DNA from: Paracoccaceae bacterium
GTDB lineage: Bacteria; Pseudomonadota; Alphaproteobacteria; Rhodobacterales; Rhodobacteraceae
DNA: 64,000 nt
Reading direction: 5' to 3'
Assembly: GCA_028874915.1 (NCBI GenBank)
Contig: JAPPHA010000122.1
Span: forward strand, 1-64,000
Shown here piece by piece: positions 19,840 to 29,163 of the stretch (the first letter of the stretch is position 1; each line of letters starts with the position of its first letter). Under the pieces are notes generated by a model. That model was given only the letters and a program-made list of their open reading frames with translations, had not been told where the DNA came from and did not search any database. Made by a program: the position numbers and the translations under genes.

Positions 19840-20289
19840 GTGTTGCCTTTCCTGTTGGGACTTTGAATACTCAAAGGCCATACGGATTCGGTTAGGCCGG
19901 ACTCAGGAGACTACCCGGTTTCGTCAGCGTCAAGCAAACCGTCCCTACCGGCCATGGAACTGAGTAACTGCGGAATTCAGCAGTGCTGTTGCTGACCCGG
20001 CAATCTTGATTGAGACGACCGGCGCATCGTCATCAAGCACCCTTCGACACCAGGTTTCCGCACTCAATGCGGCGCGTTCTCGTCATCAGGAGTGTCGCGG
20101 GCCATCCTTGCCCGTCGGGATGGGCGGGATCAGTGGGCGGAGAACGCGCGATGGACCGGCCGACGACGGTGGTGGACGGTCTCGGGGCGGGCAACTGGTT
20201 TCGCTTCCGGCCGGCACTTCTCCTCCGCAGCGATTGTGAATGCGGCGCTGACGCTTGAAGTCTTGCCGCAGGCGGTGCATGGCGACGCC
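19840..20289. other. Intergenic, about 450 bases
   Basis: Between divergent genes. No supported coding sequence; an in-frame upstream extension of the membrane protein (to 20092) is Arg/Trp-rich and unlike a real N-terminus. Should hold the promoter of the aldehyde dehydrogenase operon. Confidence 0.45.
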
Positions 20290-20682
20290 ATGGACAAGCG
20301 AAACTGGATTGCAAGGCACAAATTCTGGGTGCTCGCGCTGCTGTGGTTGCCGACAGGGGTCGCCCTGCAGGCGGCGGTGCGTTTTCTTCCCGACTCGAAC
20401 GGCCTGCCGGGGGCCGGGATGTGGATGATGGCAGCGATTATGTCGGCGGCGTCCCTGCTCGTGCTGACCATCTGTGGTCTGCCGCTCGCGCTCGGCTGCC
20501 GCCGGCTCTGGCGCGCGGGCTACCGGCGGGCCGCCTGGTGGGCGGGGGTCGCGTTCGGCGCGATGACCGTTGCGGCATCGGTGTTCGCAGGACTGCTCGG
20601 CCCCGTCGCGATCGCCGTCTGTGCGCTTGTATTCAGCGCACCGGTTTGGCTCGCCTGCTGGTGGCTCGCGCGAAACGGGTGA
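20290..20682 (+). CDS. Small hypothetical membrane protein
   Basis: A 130-residue frame starting MDKRNWIARHKFWVLALLW with about four hydrophobic segments (roughly residues 13-30, 40-62, 78-100, 103-125) separated by short Arg-rich loops, as expected for an inner-membrane protein following the positive-inside rule. I do not recognise the family. The local base composition is visibly richer in G+C than its flanks. The opposite strand also carries a long frame, but its translation is Pro/Arg-rich and looks like a shadow. Confidence 0.55.
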   Translation: MDKRNWIARHKFWVLALLWLPTGVALQAAVRFLPDSNGLPGAGMWMMAAIMSAASLLVLTICGLPLALGCRRLWRAGYRRAAWWAGVAFGAMTVAASVFAGLLGPVAIAVCALVFSAPVWLACWWLARNG

Positions 20683-21032
20683 ACGCGGTACGCTGCGGGC
20701 CGGCTTCGCAGCAGGTACTACTGGCGGCATCCGTCCGGTGCCATGGTCATCGAAGGCTGGGCGTGGTGGGAAGGGCAAGACCCCTGTACACGGTCAAGCA
20801 GCGCAATTCGCCGGCTTCGAGGAGTGTGCGAGGCTTGCCGCCGAAGGGCACACGGGCATCGGGCGCAAGAGCAAGGTGTGAACGGGACTTGACCTTGGTT
20901 TTCGAGTGGCGTTGTTCGGGCCAGGTTTCTGCCGACTATGGGCTGTAAAGCCTTCATTGCGTTCGATAAGCGTACCCGATCCGGCCACCTTGTCAGTCCG
21001 ACATCCTGGCGAGATTCCGGTTCCAGATGCCG
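20683..21032. other. Intergenic, about 350 bases
   Basis: Convergent gap between the small membrane protein and the ring-cleavage dioxygenase. Nothing recognisable in any frame. Confidence 0.45.
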
Positions 21033-21920
21033 TCACGGTCTGGGGGCTAGGACGAAGTCAAATGCGACATCCCAGAAATGGTTGCCAGAGAATCCCATCT
21101 GCCGGATCCGGTTGGGGTCGTCGACGCGGTTGAACTGGGCAATCAGACTTTCCTTGACGCCGAAAACCGCGTCCGAGTGAAGATAGGGATCGTCGGGATC
21201 AAAGATATGGGTCGTGATCTCTTCGAACCCGTCTGCTGAAATGATGTAGTGCAGATGGGCCGGTCGAAAGGGATGGCGTCCGAGGTCTTCAAGCAGCTGG
21301 CCGACTGTTCCGTCGGTCGGAATCGAGTAATGTCGCGGACGCACGGCCTTGAACCAGTAGATTCCGTCAGGTCCGGTGCGAAAGACGCCGCGCAAGTTGA
21401 AATCGGGCTGAATGCCCTTTTGTTGAACGTCATAGAAACCTTCGTCATTGGCCTGCCAGACATCAATCTTGGCGCCTTCGACAGGATTCCCGTCCACATC
21501 GAGCACGCGTCCACGCACAACCAGATCCTCGCCCTTTCCATCAAGGCAGATGTTCGACCCCATCGGATATTCCGGCGCGCCGCCGATGTGAAACGGCCCA
21601 AGCACCGTGTTTTCAGTAGCTCCTGTCGGACGGCGGGAATTGATCGCGTCAACAAGCATTGACACTCCGAGAACATCGGACAACAGAATGTACTCTTGAC
21701 GCCAGTCATCACACATGTGGCCGGTTCGGGTGAGAAACTGAATCGCCTGCATCCACTCCTCACGGGTCGGTTCGATTTCCTTGATTGCCGCATGCAGGTG
21801 CCGGGTTATGACCTCCATGACCTGCTTGAGCCGCTCATCCCGGGCGTTCGCATTTCGAGCCGTGACGACTCTGGCGCTGTCGTCTTCGGCAAAATAACCC
21901 GTTTCGTGGTCGTCAATCAT
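21033..21920 (-). CDS. Intradiol ring-cleavage dioxygenase, probably hydroxyquinol 1,2-dioxygenase
   Basis: Non-haem Fe(III) enzyme of 295 residues that splits a catechol-type ring between its two hydroxyls. The N-terminal dimerisation helix domain (about 1-95) precedes the catalytic domain with ENTVLGPFH, the first Tyr ligand in DEGFYDVQ, the second in PRHYSIPTDGT, and both His ligands in HPFRPAHLHYIIS. The next gene upstream on the same strand is a maleylacetate reductase, which uses the product of hydroxyquinol (1,2,4-trihydroxybenzene) cleavage, so hydroxyquinol is the likely substrate; chlorocatechol or catechol are alternatives. Start ATG at 21920 follows GGGAGG. Confidence 0.92.
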   Translation of the reverse strand: MIDDHETGYFAEDDSARVVTARNANARDERLKQVMEVITRHLHAAIKEIEPTREEWMQAIQFLTRTGHMCDDWRQEYILLSDVLGVSMLVDAINSRRPTGATENTVLGPFHIGGAPEYPMGSNICLDGKGEDLVVRGRVLDVDGNPVEGAKIDVWQANDEGFYDVQQKGIQPDFNLRGVFRTGPDGIYWFKAVRPRHYSIPTDGTVGQLLEDLGRHPFRPAHLHYIISADGFEEITTHIFDPDDPYLHSDAVFGVKESLIAQFNRVDDPNRIRQMGFSGNHFWDVAFDFVLAPRP

Positions 21921-22260
21921 CACGTGGCCTCCCTGGATGCGGGTTCCGAATGACCCTGAAGCTGCTCCATGACCCGGCGAATCTTGCTCGCCGGCCCGGT
22001 TGCAATGTCCTCGATGCGCCAGCAGACGTTATGATCCGTCCGGACCAGCATACAGCCGCTGTCGGAGATTTCGCTGTTGCGCAACCTTCCGCTGGGGCGA
22101 ACGGCACAGGGTTGGTGGTGTTCCGGTCAAGCCGATATGAACGGGATCCAAACGTCGTTGCAATCATGGCGATCCCAGATACCTGCGCGTCCCCGACCAA
22201 AACATTGATCAGTTTGGTAGCCCCGTGCCAAACATAGTTGTGCCAGGAGATTCGCTAACC
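21921..22260 (-). pseudogene. Possible decayed gene between dioxygenase and maleylacetate reductase
   Basis: On the minus strand one frame reads WHGATKLINVLVGDAQ...SYRLDRNTTNP, and after a one-base change a second frame reads SDSGCMLVRTDHNVCWRIED...KIRRVMEQLQGH, ending at a TGA that overlaps the dioxygenase start. The two pieces look coding by composition but are in different frames and I cannot name the family. The position inside a hydroxyquinol pathway pair suggests a lost small accessory protein. Weak evidence; it could equally be non-coding. Confidence 0.3.
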
Positions 22261-22393
22261 CCTTTCGCAGTCGTAGGTCCGGACATGCGAATTCCGGGAA
22301 TTCGGATCCACTGTTCGTGGCTAATGTAACTTTGAAGTTCGGGCGGGCGCATTCATCGTTAGCTCGGGTTTGTTGGTCTGCCTTTGACCGGTT

Positions 22394-23455
22394 TCAAGGT
22401 TGCGGAGCATCTCCGCGCCAGGCTCGCTGCAAGAGTCCACGTATTCCGTCCGGATTCACGGCCCGAGGGTTCGGATACGGAAGTCGGGTCGCAAGCCGGG
22501 TCGCGCGATCCAGATCCGTCTCTCGCAGGCCAAGGTCTCGGAGCGCGAGCGGCGCCCCCAGAGACCTGGCGAATTCCCAAAGGCCGATTGCCGGATCATC
22601 GACGCCGAAGATGTCTGATACCGGGGCCAACAACTGGGGTACGGCGACGCTGTTGAATGCGACCGCATGTGGAAGGATGATGGCATGGGTTTCGGCGTGA
22701 GGCAGATCAAAACTCCCTCCGAGCGTGTGGCAGAGCTTGTGGTGAAGCGCCATTCCAACCTCGCCGAGGACAGTCCCGCAGGCCCAGGCGCCGCGTTGCG
22801 TGTCTTCCCGTGTGGCGAGGTCGTCGGGAGCTTCAATCACTCTCGGTAACGCGGACCTGAACGCCGAGACTCCCTGGATCGCCAGCTCGCTTGCAGATTG
22901 CGTCCGGTCAATGGCGTACAGGCCTTCAACGGCGTGGGCGATGGCGTTGAGGGCACTCGTGACCGTCACTGGTATCGGCAAAGTCGCGACGAGTTCCGGG
23001 TCGTATATCACGATGTCGGGACGGACCCGAGGGTGCGTGAGGGTCGTCTTGACCCCGTTCTCGGTCTGGCCGAGGATCGGTGTGCATTCGCTGCCCGCGT
23101 ACGTAGTCGGCAGAACGATCTGGCGAATACCGGTCCTGAGAGCCAACGCTTTTCCGAGCCCGATCGTCGAGCCGCCACCGACCGAAAGTACACAATCGGC
23201 GTCAACGGAACGCAGGTTTTCCAAGGCTTCCTCGGTGATATCGACCGGCGTATGCATTGCGGCCCTGGAGAAGATCCCTGCAGCACCGGCTCCGAGTTTT
23301 TCCGACATTTCAAGTCCCAGGTTGGACCGCCCGGGTGTCGTCAAAACCAGAACGCGGCTGACGCCCATCGACTGAGTGTGAACCCGGATCGAATTTCGGA
23401 GACCGATACCGAAGATGACGGACTGGTTGTCCAAGTGGTCTGATGTCCGGACCAA
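22394..23455 (-). CDS. Maleylacetate reductase
   Basis: Iron-ADH-superfamily enzyme of 353 residues that reduces maleylacetate to 3-oxoadipate in hydroxyquinol and chloroaromatic degradation. It has VSVGGGST as the dinucleotide loop, PTTYAGSECTPILGQTENGVKTT, which is typical of maleylacetate reductases rather than alcohol dehydrogenases, NAIAHAVEGLYA, and HHKLCHTLGGSFDLPHAETHA. The start appears to be TTG at 23455, giving the expected distance to VIFGIG. It lies 470 bases upstream of the intradiol dioxygenase on the same strand. Confidence 0.93.
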   Translation of the reverse strand: MVRTSDHLDNQSVIFGIGLRNSIRVHTQSMGVSRVLVLTTPGRSNLGLEMSEKLGAGAAGIFSRAAMHTPVDITEEALENLRSVDADCVLSVGGGSTIGLGKALALRTGIRQIVLPTTYAGSECTPILGQTENGVKTTLTHPRVRPDIVIYDPELVATLPIPVTVTSALNAIAHAVEGLYAIDRTQSASELAIQGVSAFRSALPRVIEAPDDLATREDTQRGAWACGTVLGEVGMALHHKLCHTLGGSFDLPHAETHAIILPHAVAFNSVAVPQLLAPVSDIFGVDDPAIGLWEFARSLGAPLALRDLGLRETDLDRATRLATRLPYPNPRAVNPDGIRGLLQRAWRGDAPQP

Positions 23456-23689
23456 ATTTGCTCTCCCCTCACGTTCTGAGCAACGAATTCCGCCTGGGCG
23501 ATTGTCGGGAAGCGTTCAGTGGATTCGGCCCTGAACAGTTTGGTAACCTCAGTACCTGCCCGGGCTCGAGCCCGGTTGCCTTGCCAGCGCTGTCTGCATG
23601 GCGATCTGCCGCGGCCAGGAACCGGCCAGAATCGTTAACGGGGAAACCAGTGCCCAAATGACAACGCGAGTCACCGGTTGCCCCTGTCC

Positions 23690-24529
23690 TCAGTCCGGGC
23701 ACGGCGGGCGTTGGTCTTGTGGTAGACTGAGGAATTCCTCGCTGTTCGGACAGAACAGCTGTTCTCCGGCGACACGAAATCCGGCAATGGCAAGTTGGCC
23801 CCTGACAGAAGTGAGCCAGTCGGCAAATTGAAGCGCGGTGTTATGCCGGACATGGTCATGGCGGTCGGGATTGACCAGGATCAAGCCGTAAGGATTGAAG
23901 AGTGGCGGGTCGGCACTGAACAGGATTGTCAGGTTTCCCTTGTTGCCAAAGGACAACCAAGTGCCGCGGTCGGAGAGAGTGTAGCCATCCGTGACCGAAG
24001 CCATGTTGAGGGCGGCCCCCATTCCGCTGCCGATCTCCCGGTACCAGCTGCCGGATGGTTCGACGTCAGCCATTTCCCAGAATTCCTGTTCCCGTTTGTG
24101 GGTCCCGCTGTCGTCACCGCGCGAAATGAAAATAACCTGACCTTCGGCCAATTTTTCGAAGGCGTCTCTGACCGAGGTCGCCAATGAAATCCCGGCCGGA
24201 TCAACGGCGGGACCGACGATCACGAAGTCGTTGTACATGACATCGCGACGGTCGACACCATGACCTCCGGAAACGAAGGCATCTTCGGAGGTACGGTGAT
24301 GTACCATTACAGCATCAGCGTCGCCGTTTTGAGCAATTCTCAAGGCTTGGCCTGTGCCGACGGCGACGACTTGGACATCAATCCCGGTTTCGTCTTTGAG
24401 GATCGGCAACAGATAGTCGTAAAGACCGGAATTCTGCGTCGATGTGGTCGAGGCCAGGGTGAGAGTCCTTTCGGTTGCGACACCCGGGACGGCGCAGAGG
24501 ACCAAGGCCAGGGCAAAACAGAACCGCAT
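23690..24529 (-). CDS. tupA: Tungstate ABC transporter, substrate-binding protein
   Basis: Periplasmic tungstate-binding protein of 279 residues. A signal peptide (MRFCFALALVLCAVPGVA) precedes the TupA signature TLASTTSTQNSGLYDYLLP; further on are VGTGQALRIAQNGDADAVMVHH and ISRGDDSGTHKRE. These fit TupA rather than the molybdate protein ModA. Its ATG overlaps the ATPase stop (TGATG). It is the last gene of a permease-ATPase-binding-protein operon, an unusual order, since the binding protein is normally first. Confidence 0.92.
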   Translation of the reverse strand: MRFCFALALVLCAVPGVATERTLTLASTTSTQNSGLYDYLLPILKDETGIDVQVVAVGTGQALRIAQNGDADAVMVHHRTSEDAFVSGGHGVDRRDVMYNDFVIVGPAVDPAGISLATSVRDAFEKLAEGQVIFISRGDDSGTHKREQEFWEMADVEPSGSWYREIGSGMGAALNMASVTDGYTLSDRGTWLSFGNKGNLTILFSADPPLFNPYGLILVNPDRHDHVRHNTALQFADWLTSVRGQLAIAGFRVAGEQLFCPNSEEFLSLPQDQRPPCPD

Positions 24530-25230
24530 CAATTCGCTCCATTCAGGTAGGTCTGCACGGGCCGGGACTCCGGGGCCGAAAAGAATTTTCCGGTTGGCGC
24601 GGATTCCACAATTTTTCCCTGATCCAGGAACATGACATGGGTTGAACAGTTCCGAACTTGCCGCAGGTCATGGGTTGCCCACAGGATGGCGACGCCCTTT
24701 CCGGCAATTCCGAGAACGATGCTCTCAAGAAGTGCCGTCGAAGCGGGATCGAGATTGGCTGACGGCTCATCCAGAAACAGAATCCTTGGGCTGGTCACGA
24801 TGGCCCGGCCAAGCGCCATTCTCTGGCGTTCCCCGCCGGAGAGAGCTGCAGCCGGATCGTCGGCTCTATCGAGGAGGTGAACCGTCTCCAGAGTTTGCCT
24901 GACGATCTGGCGTCTCTCTTCTCCCCGGACTCCCGCCGCTGCCAGGGGAAAGGCCAGGTTGCCTGCCACTGACCGTTGCATGACCGCCGTATTCTGAAAA
25001 ACGAATCCGCGGTTTCGGCGACCTTGATCGGCGTTGACTCCGTCCCACCGGACGGAACCGGTGGTGGGATCCAGCAACCCGTGACAAAGGCCAAGAAACA
25101 GGGTCTTGCCGGCGCCGTTCGGACCAAGAATGGCAGTGATCGACTCAAACTCGTGGTCGAGGCTCAAGGGGCCGACCCTGCACTTTCCGCCAGCAACGAG
25201 GGAAAGGTCGAGCAATTCAAGCCGCGCCAT
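24529..25230 (-). CDS. tupC: Tungstate ABC transporter, ATP-binding protein
   Basis: Cytoplasmic ATPase of 233 residues. Walker A is GPNGAGKT, the signature LSGGERQRMALGRA, Walker B LFLDEPSANLD and the switch His in WATHDLRQV. There is no molybdate-sensing C-terminal domain. Start and stop overlap the flanking genes by one base each, so all three Tup proteins are translationally coupled. Confidence 0.94.
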   Translation of the reverse strand: MARLELLDLSLVAGGKCRVGPLSLDHEFESITAILGPNGAGKTLFLGLCHGLLDPTTGSVRWDGVNADQGRRNRGFVFQNTAVMQRSVAGNLAFPLAAAGVRGEERRQIVRQTLETVHLLDRADDPAAALSGGERQRMALGRAIVTSPRILFLDEPSANLDPASTALLESIVLGIAGKGVAILWATHDLRQVRNCSTHVMFLDQGKIVESAPTGKFFSAPESRPVQTYLNGAN

Positions 25231-26000
25231 CAGCGGGAGACCTGATATTTCTGACCGAGGTGAAGAATGCCGTGGGTGAGCGCATTAACCAGAAATGCAA
25301 TCGAGATCAGGATGATTCCGAGCGCAAGCGCGAGCTCAAGATTTCCCTTCGATGTCTCAAGGGCGATCGTGGTCGTCATGATCCGGGTCACCCCGTTGAT
25401 GTTTCCGCCGACGATGATGACAGCACCGACCTCGGCAATCGCACGTCCGAATCCGGCGAGAATGGCGGTCGTCACGGCGAATCGCGCGTCCCAGACCAGC
25501 GTGGCCATTCGAAGTCCCGGCCCGGCATCCACGGACCGGATTAGCAGACGGTACTCTCGTTCAAGGGGCAGGATCGCCTCTCGGGTCAGTGCCATGACAA
25601 TGGGAAAGATGAGCACTGACTGGGCAATGATCATGGCTCCGGGCGTAAACAAAAGGCCAAGGTCGCCGAGTGGTCCGGACCGGGACAGCAGCAGATAAAC
25701 CATCAGTCCCACGACCACAGGGGGTAACGCCATCAATGATGTGGCGACAATCACGATCACGCGACGACCTGGGAAACTCCAGATTGCGACTGCGGCACCC
25801 GCGGGAATGGCCAGCGCAGACGCCACCAGGGTGGCGGTCAGGCTGACCCGCAGGGACAGCGTCACGATCATGACGAGATCGGAATCGGCACTGGCAATCA
25901 GCCGCCAGGCCTCCGAGAGTGTCAGCACGGTCAGCCCTTGATGCTGGGAAGCTTCGGGTTCACGGGTCAGGCAAACTACACGGGCCAATGGGGATGGCAA
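25230..26000 (-). CDS. tupB: Tungstate ABC transporter, permease
   Basis: Inner-membrane permease of about 230-256 residues with five or six hydrophobic segments. It carries the EAA-loop-like AEVGAVIIVGGNINGVTRIMTT stretch near residue 195 and the ALPPVVVGLMVYLLLS segment common to TupB/CysT-type permeases. The longest frame starts with TTG at 26000; a GTG at 25928 (then LTLSEAW) gives a more usual N-terminus, so the true start is uncertain. First gene of the operon. Confidence 0.92.
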   Translation of the reverse strand: MPSPLARVVCLTREPEASQHQGLTVLTLSEAWRLIASADSDLVMIVTLSLRVSLTATLVASALAIPAGAAVAIWSFPGRRVIVIVATSLMALPPVVVGLMVYLLLSRSGPLGDLGLLFTPGAMIIAQSVLIFPIVMALTREAILPLEREYRLLIRSVDAGPGLRMATLVWDARFAVTTAILAGFGRAIAEVGAVIIVGGNINGVTRIMTTTIALETSKGNLELALALGIILISIAFLVNALTHGILHLGQKYQVSR

Positions 26001-26205
26001 GGCGAAGGCGACCCGTTGCAGAGCCGAGCAGCATGGAATTCATCGTCTTTGGGATTTCGGGCATGAAAACGTCCGCTTCGCCCACGGTTTGCCCAGACCC
26101 TTGCGCCGGCAGGCGAAGCGGAATGATTGACACCTGGGGACAGCCGTGTAGAAGACGGTGTTCACGTCATCGCTGGACGTGGATCGTCAATCAGGGAATT
26201 GGGCC

Positions 26206-26373
26206 ATGGCCAAGGCCACCACGATCAAGATTCGCCTCAACTCGACGGCGGGGACCGGTCACTTCTACGTGACGAAGAAGAACTCCCGGACGATGACTGA
26301 CAAGATGTCGGTTCGGAAGTACGACCCTGTTGCTCGAAAACACGTCGAGTATCGGGAAGGCAAGATCAAGTAG
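26206..26373 (+). CDS. rpmG: 50S ribosomal protein L33
   Basis: L33 of the large ribosomal subunit, 55 residues, starting [14 protein letters not shown] and containing the family stretch [12 protein letters not shown] and [18 protein letters not shown]. The Cys pairs of zinc-binding L33 are absent, so this is the Cys-less (zinc-free) type usual in alphaproteobacteria. ATG at 26206 has AGGGA upstream; a longer in-frame start at 26158 is rejected. Confidence 0.97.
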   Translation: MAKATTIKIRLNSTAGTGHFYVTKKNSRTMTDKMSVRKYDPVARKHVEYREGKIK

Positions 26374-26580
26374 TCTCCGCTATTCGAGACAGTGCGTCGC
26401 CGGTGACCGGGACGACTCACGAATTCGCACAGGAACATGAGATCAGGCAGTTCGCCGAGTCGGCTTTGGCGCTGCCGAGTCTCGTCGCCGGTGCCAAAGT
26501 GTGATTGGAGCCGAATGCGCCGGTGGCATGCAGTTCGGATCGTCCTGCAAGCCTCGGCCCCGAACTGGGAATACACGTTA

Positions 26581-26620
26581 AACAAAAAGCCAGCGGAGCC
26601 GAAATGTCCTTCGGCTCCGC
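26581..26620 (-). terminator. Rho-independent terminator after the BI-1 gene
   Basis: A perfect 11-base inverted repeat, GCGGAGCCGAA at 26593-26603 and TTCGGCTCCGC at 26610-26620 with a six-base loop. Read on the minus strand, the stem is followed by GGCTTTTTGTT. It lies about 100 bases after the stop of the Bax-inhibitor-1 gene. The rest of 26374-26723 holds no supported gene. Confidence 0.82.
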
Positions 26621-26723
26621 GTCAGTGTCGGTGGCGAGGCGTGTGTCCGGCCTCTTGGTTCGTGTCGTGGCTCTTTCTGATCCGATGCTCCAGACGCGTG
26701 ATCGGACTGGATTGTTTCCCGAC

Positions 26724-27488
26724 CTACTCGCGCTGTCCCAGGAACTGGAGCAGGAACACGAACATGTTGATGAAATCCAGGTACAGCGACAGTGCCCCCA
26801 TGATGGCCGACTTCTCGAGCCATTCGGTGTTCCCGCTTCCGGCCATCTGGAGGTAAGTGTTCTTGATCCTTTGGGTATCGTAGGCGGTGAGCCCGGCAAA
26901 GATGAGGACTCCGAGTACCGAAACTGCAAAGTGCAGCGCAGCCGATGCGACGAAGATGTTGATCAGGGACGCGGCGATGAGGCCGATGACGCCCATGATC
27001 AGGAAGCTACCCCATCCCGAGATGTCACGCTTCGTCGTGTATCCCCAGAGACTCAGCCCGGCGAAGGCGATGGCTGTTACGAAGAAGGTCTGGGCAATCG
27101 ACATGCCCGTATAGACGGCAAATATCGTTGACAGGGACAGGCCGACGAGCCCGGCGAAGAGCCAGAACACCATCTGGGCCGTCGATTGGGCCATTCGGTT
27201 GATCGTGGCGCTGAACAGGAAGACCACAGCCAGGGGTGAGAGCATGATGACCCACCTGAATCCGCTGGCGAACATGAACTGCAGGATTTCCGGGGAGAGG
27301 ATCAGTGTCGGCTGCCCGGAGACAGCACTCTTGAGATCGCTGCCGACCACGTAGGCCACCATTCCCGTGACAATCATTGCAATCGACATGAGCGCATAGA
27401 CGCGGTTCATGTAGGCCCGAAGGCCTTCATCAATCGCGGCCGTGCGGACACCCGCACCAAGTCGGCGGATTGTCTGATTCTCTGCCAT
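26724..27488 (-). CDS. Bax inhibitor-1/YccA family membrane protein
   Basis: Inner-membrane protein of 254 residues with seven predicted segments, belonging to the BI-1/YccA/TMBIM family of putative calcium-leak channels or protease modulators. Family features are the N-terminal AAIDEGLRAYMNRVYALMSIAM, the FVTAIAFAGLSLWGYTTKRD core, ASALINIF-like AASLINIFVAS and the end TAYDTQRIKNTYLQM. The ATG at 27488 begins a normal N-terminus. A strong terminator lies downstream. Single-gene transcript. Confidence 0.94.
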   Translation of the reverse strand: MAENQTIRRLGAGVRTAAIDEGLRAYMNRVYALMSIAMIVTGMVAYVVGSDLKSAVSGQPTLILSPEILQFMFASGFRWVIMLSPLAVVFLFSATINRMAQSTAQMVFWLFAGLVGLSLSTIFAVYTGMSIAQTFFVTAIAFAGLSLWGYTTKRDISGWGSFLIMGVIGLIAASLINIFVASAALHFAVSVLGVLIFAGLTAYDTQRIKNTYLQMAGSGNTEWLEKSAIMGALSLYLDFINMFVFLLQFLGQRE

Positions 27489-27723
27489 TCAGTTTACTCC
27501 CTGATTGTTTCGTCCCGAACGGGAAGCTCCGTCGAGTTTTCACCGGAGAATATGGGCGCAGAACGCGCGAAAATCAAGTCACATCGGTGTGCCGTCCCTT
27601 GGCCTTGGTGTCTGACCGCACACTCCGGATTGCGCACGGGAGGTGCCCTCGGGTCGGGTCAGGTGAACCGGGCTGACGGAACCAAGACACGAGGCCGAAT
27701 CCGAATGGATCCCGGGAATTCGC

Positions 27724-28713
27724 TTACGATCCGGAAACGCTTTCGGGTAGCAGCGTAACGACGACCTTTCCGACGGCCTTTCGCGACCGCAGCAATTCGA
27801 GGGCGTCGTTGGCTTGGTCGATAGGGAACCGGTGGCTGACGTGCGGATGAAGCTGGCCGGCGCTGTACCAATTGAGAAGGGTCGCGAAACTTTCGGCGAT
27901 GGCCGATGGCCAGAGCTTGGCGAATGCTCCCCAATAGAGGCCAATGACGGAAAGGTTCTTGACGAGAAGGATGTTGGCCGGAATCTGGGGAATTTTGCCG
28001 CTGGCGAATCCGAGTGGAACCAGGCGGGCACCGGGTCGGCAGGCTCTGAGTGCGGCGTCGAACTGGTCGCCGCCGACAGGATCGATCACGACATCGGCGC
28101 CACCGAGGGCCTTGACCCGGCTGATGATCTCATCCGGGCCGACAGCGGTGTCGATCAGGTGGTCGGCGCCTGCGCGATCCGCCGCCGCCAGGTGTTCCGA
28201 TCCACGGGCTGCTGCAACGACTTCGGCCCCCATCAGCTTTCCGACTTCCACTGAAGTCATGCCGAGTCCGCCAGCTGCACCAAGGACAAGAAGTCGGTCT
28301 CCCGGCTGCAGCCGGGCACCGTGGCTGAGCGCGATGTGACTTGTGCCATAAACGATCGGGAAGGCAGCGGCGACATGATCCGGCATTTTGTCCGGGACTG
28401 GCAGGCACGCCGCTGCCGGAACCGATACATGTTCTGCCATGCCGCCATAGCCGCAATAGGCAGCCACCCGCTGGCCGCGATCGATTCCGGTGGAGTTTTG
28501 GGCCACGTCTTCAACCGTTCCGCAGATCTCCATCCCAGGTGCGAAGGGAAGATCGGGTCTTTCCTGGTATTGTCCTGACTGCATGAGGAGATCGGCGAAG
28601 TTGACGCTACAGGCATGCACCCGAATTCGGTGGTGTTCGGGTGTGATCGACGGCACCGGGAGATCGTATGGACGGAGCGGTTCGCCGTAACCGCTGACAA
28701 CCATGGCCTGCAT
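27724..28713 (-). CDS. NADPH:quinone oxidoreductase-type MDR protein
   Basis: Medium-chain dehydrogenase/reductase of 329 residues, zeta-crystallin/quinone-reductase type. It has the GroES-like N-terminal domain (HRIRVHACSVNFADLLMQSGQY, PFAPGMEICGTVEDV) and the Rossmann motif VLGAAGGLGMTSVEVGKLMGA; zinc-binding Cys residues are absent. The end FPIDQANDALELLRSRKAVGKVVVTL is typical. ATG at 28713 follows GAGGTGA. Substrate undefined. Confidence 0.92.
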   Translation of the reverse strand: MQAMVVSGYGEPLRPYDLPVPSITPEHHRIRVHACSVNFADLLMQSGQYQERPDLPFAPGMEICGTVEDVAQNSTGIDRGQRVAAYCGYGGMAEHVSVPAAACLPVPDKMPDHVAAAFPIVYGTSHIALSHGARLQPGDRLLVLGAAGGLGMTSVEVGKLMGAEVVAAARGSEHLAAADRAGADHLIDTAVGPDEIISRVKALGGADVVIDPVGGDQFDAALRACRPGARLVPLGFASGKIPQIPANILLVKNLSVIGLYWGAFAKLWPSAIAESFATLLNWYSAGQLHPHVSHRFPIDQANDALELLRSRKAVGKVVVTLLPESVSGS

Positions 28714-29163
28714 CGTTCGTTCACCTCGCTTCGCCTGTCTGACCTTTGCTGTGTTGAAATTCTCCATTTGGCCTTCCCGGCCTAAAACGCAGCCGGCGAA
28801 CGACCGCAACAAATGGCTGATGGGGATGTTTCAATACCGATCCGTTCGCTATTGCCGCATCGACTGGATGAATCTTCGTGACAATCGTTAAGTGCCGACT
28901 TCAAGCCTGTCCATAATGATTCTGGTTGCAATCGGGAATGTTGGCGGAATCGGAGAACCTTGGACACAGGGTCCAGAACGCCATCCCGAGGAAGCTTCGA
29001 GTACGCGGGCATGAGTTTGAAGCAGTGTCGTAAAGACCGATTTCTCGGTGAAATCAACAAGACGGTGATTGCTCATAGGGGCGGTGAATTGGCCGATCGG
29101 GCCTTTTGCAATTCCTTTCAGGATTTCGATTGCACTGGCATGAAAAGCAAGAACCGGAAGACG
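28714..29163. other. Intergenic, about 450 bases
   Basis: Between the quinone oxidoreductase gene and the left edge of the IS5 fragment. No supported gene; no copy of the IS right-end sequence is visible here, so the left end of the element has been lost. Confidence 0.4.

Noticed and set aside
20086-20778. 230-codon minus-strand frame
   Set aside because: Pro/Arg-rich shadow; the plus strand has a hydrophobic protein.
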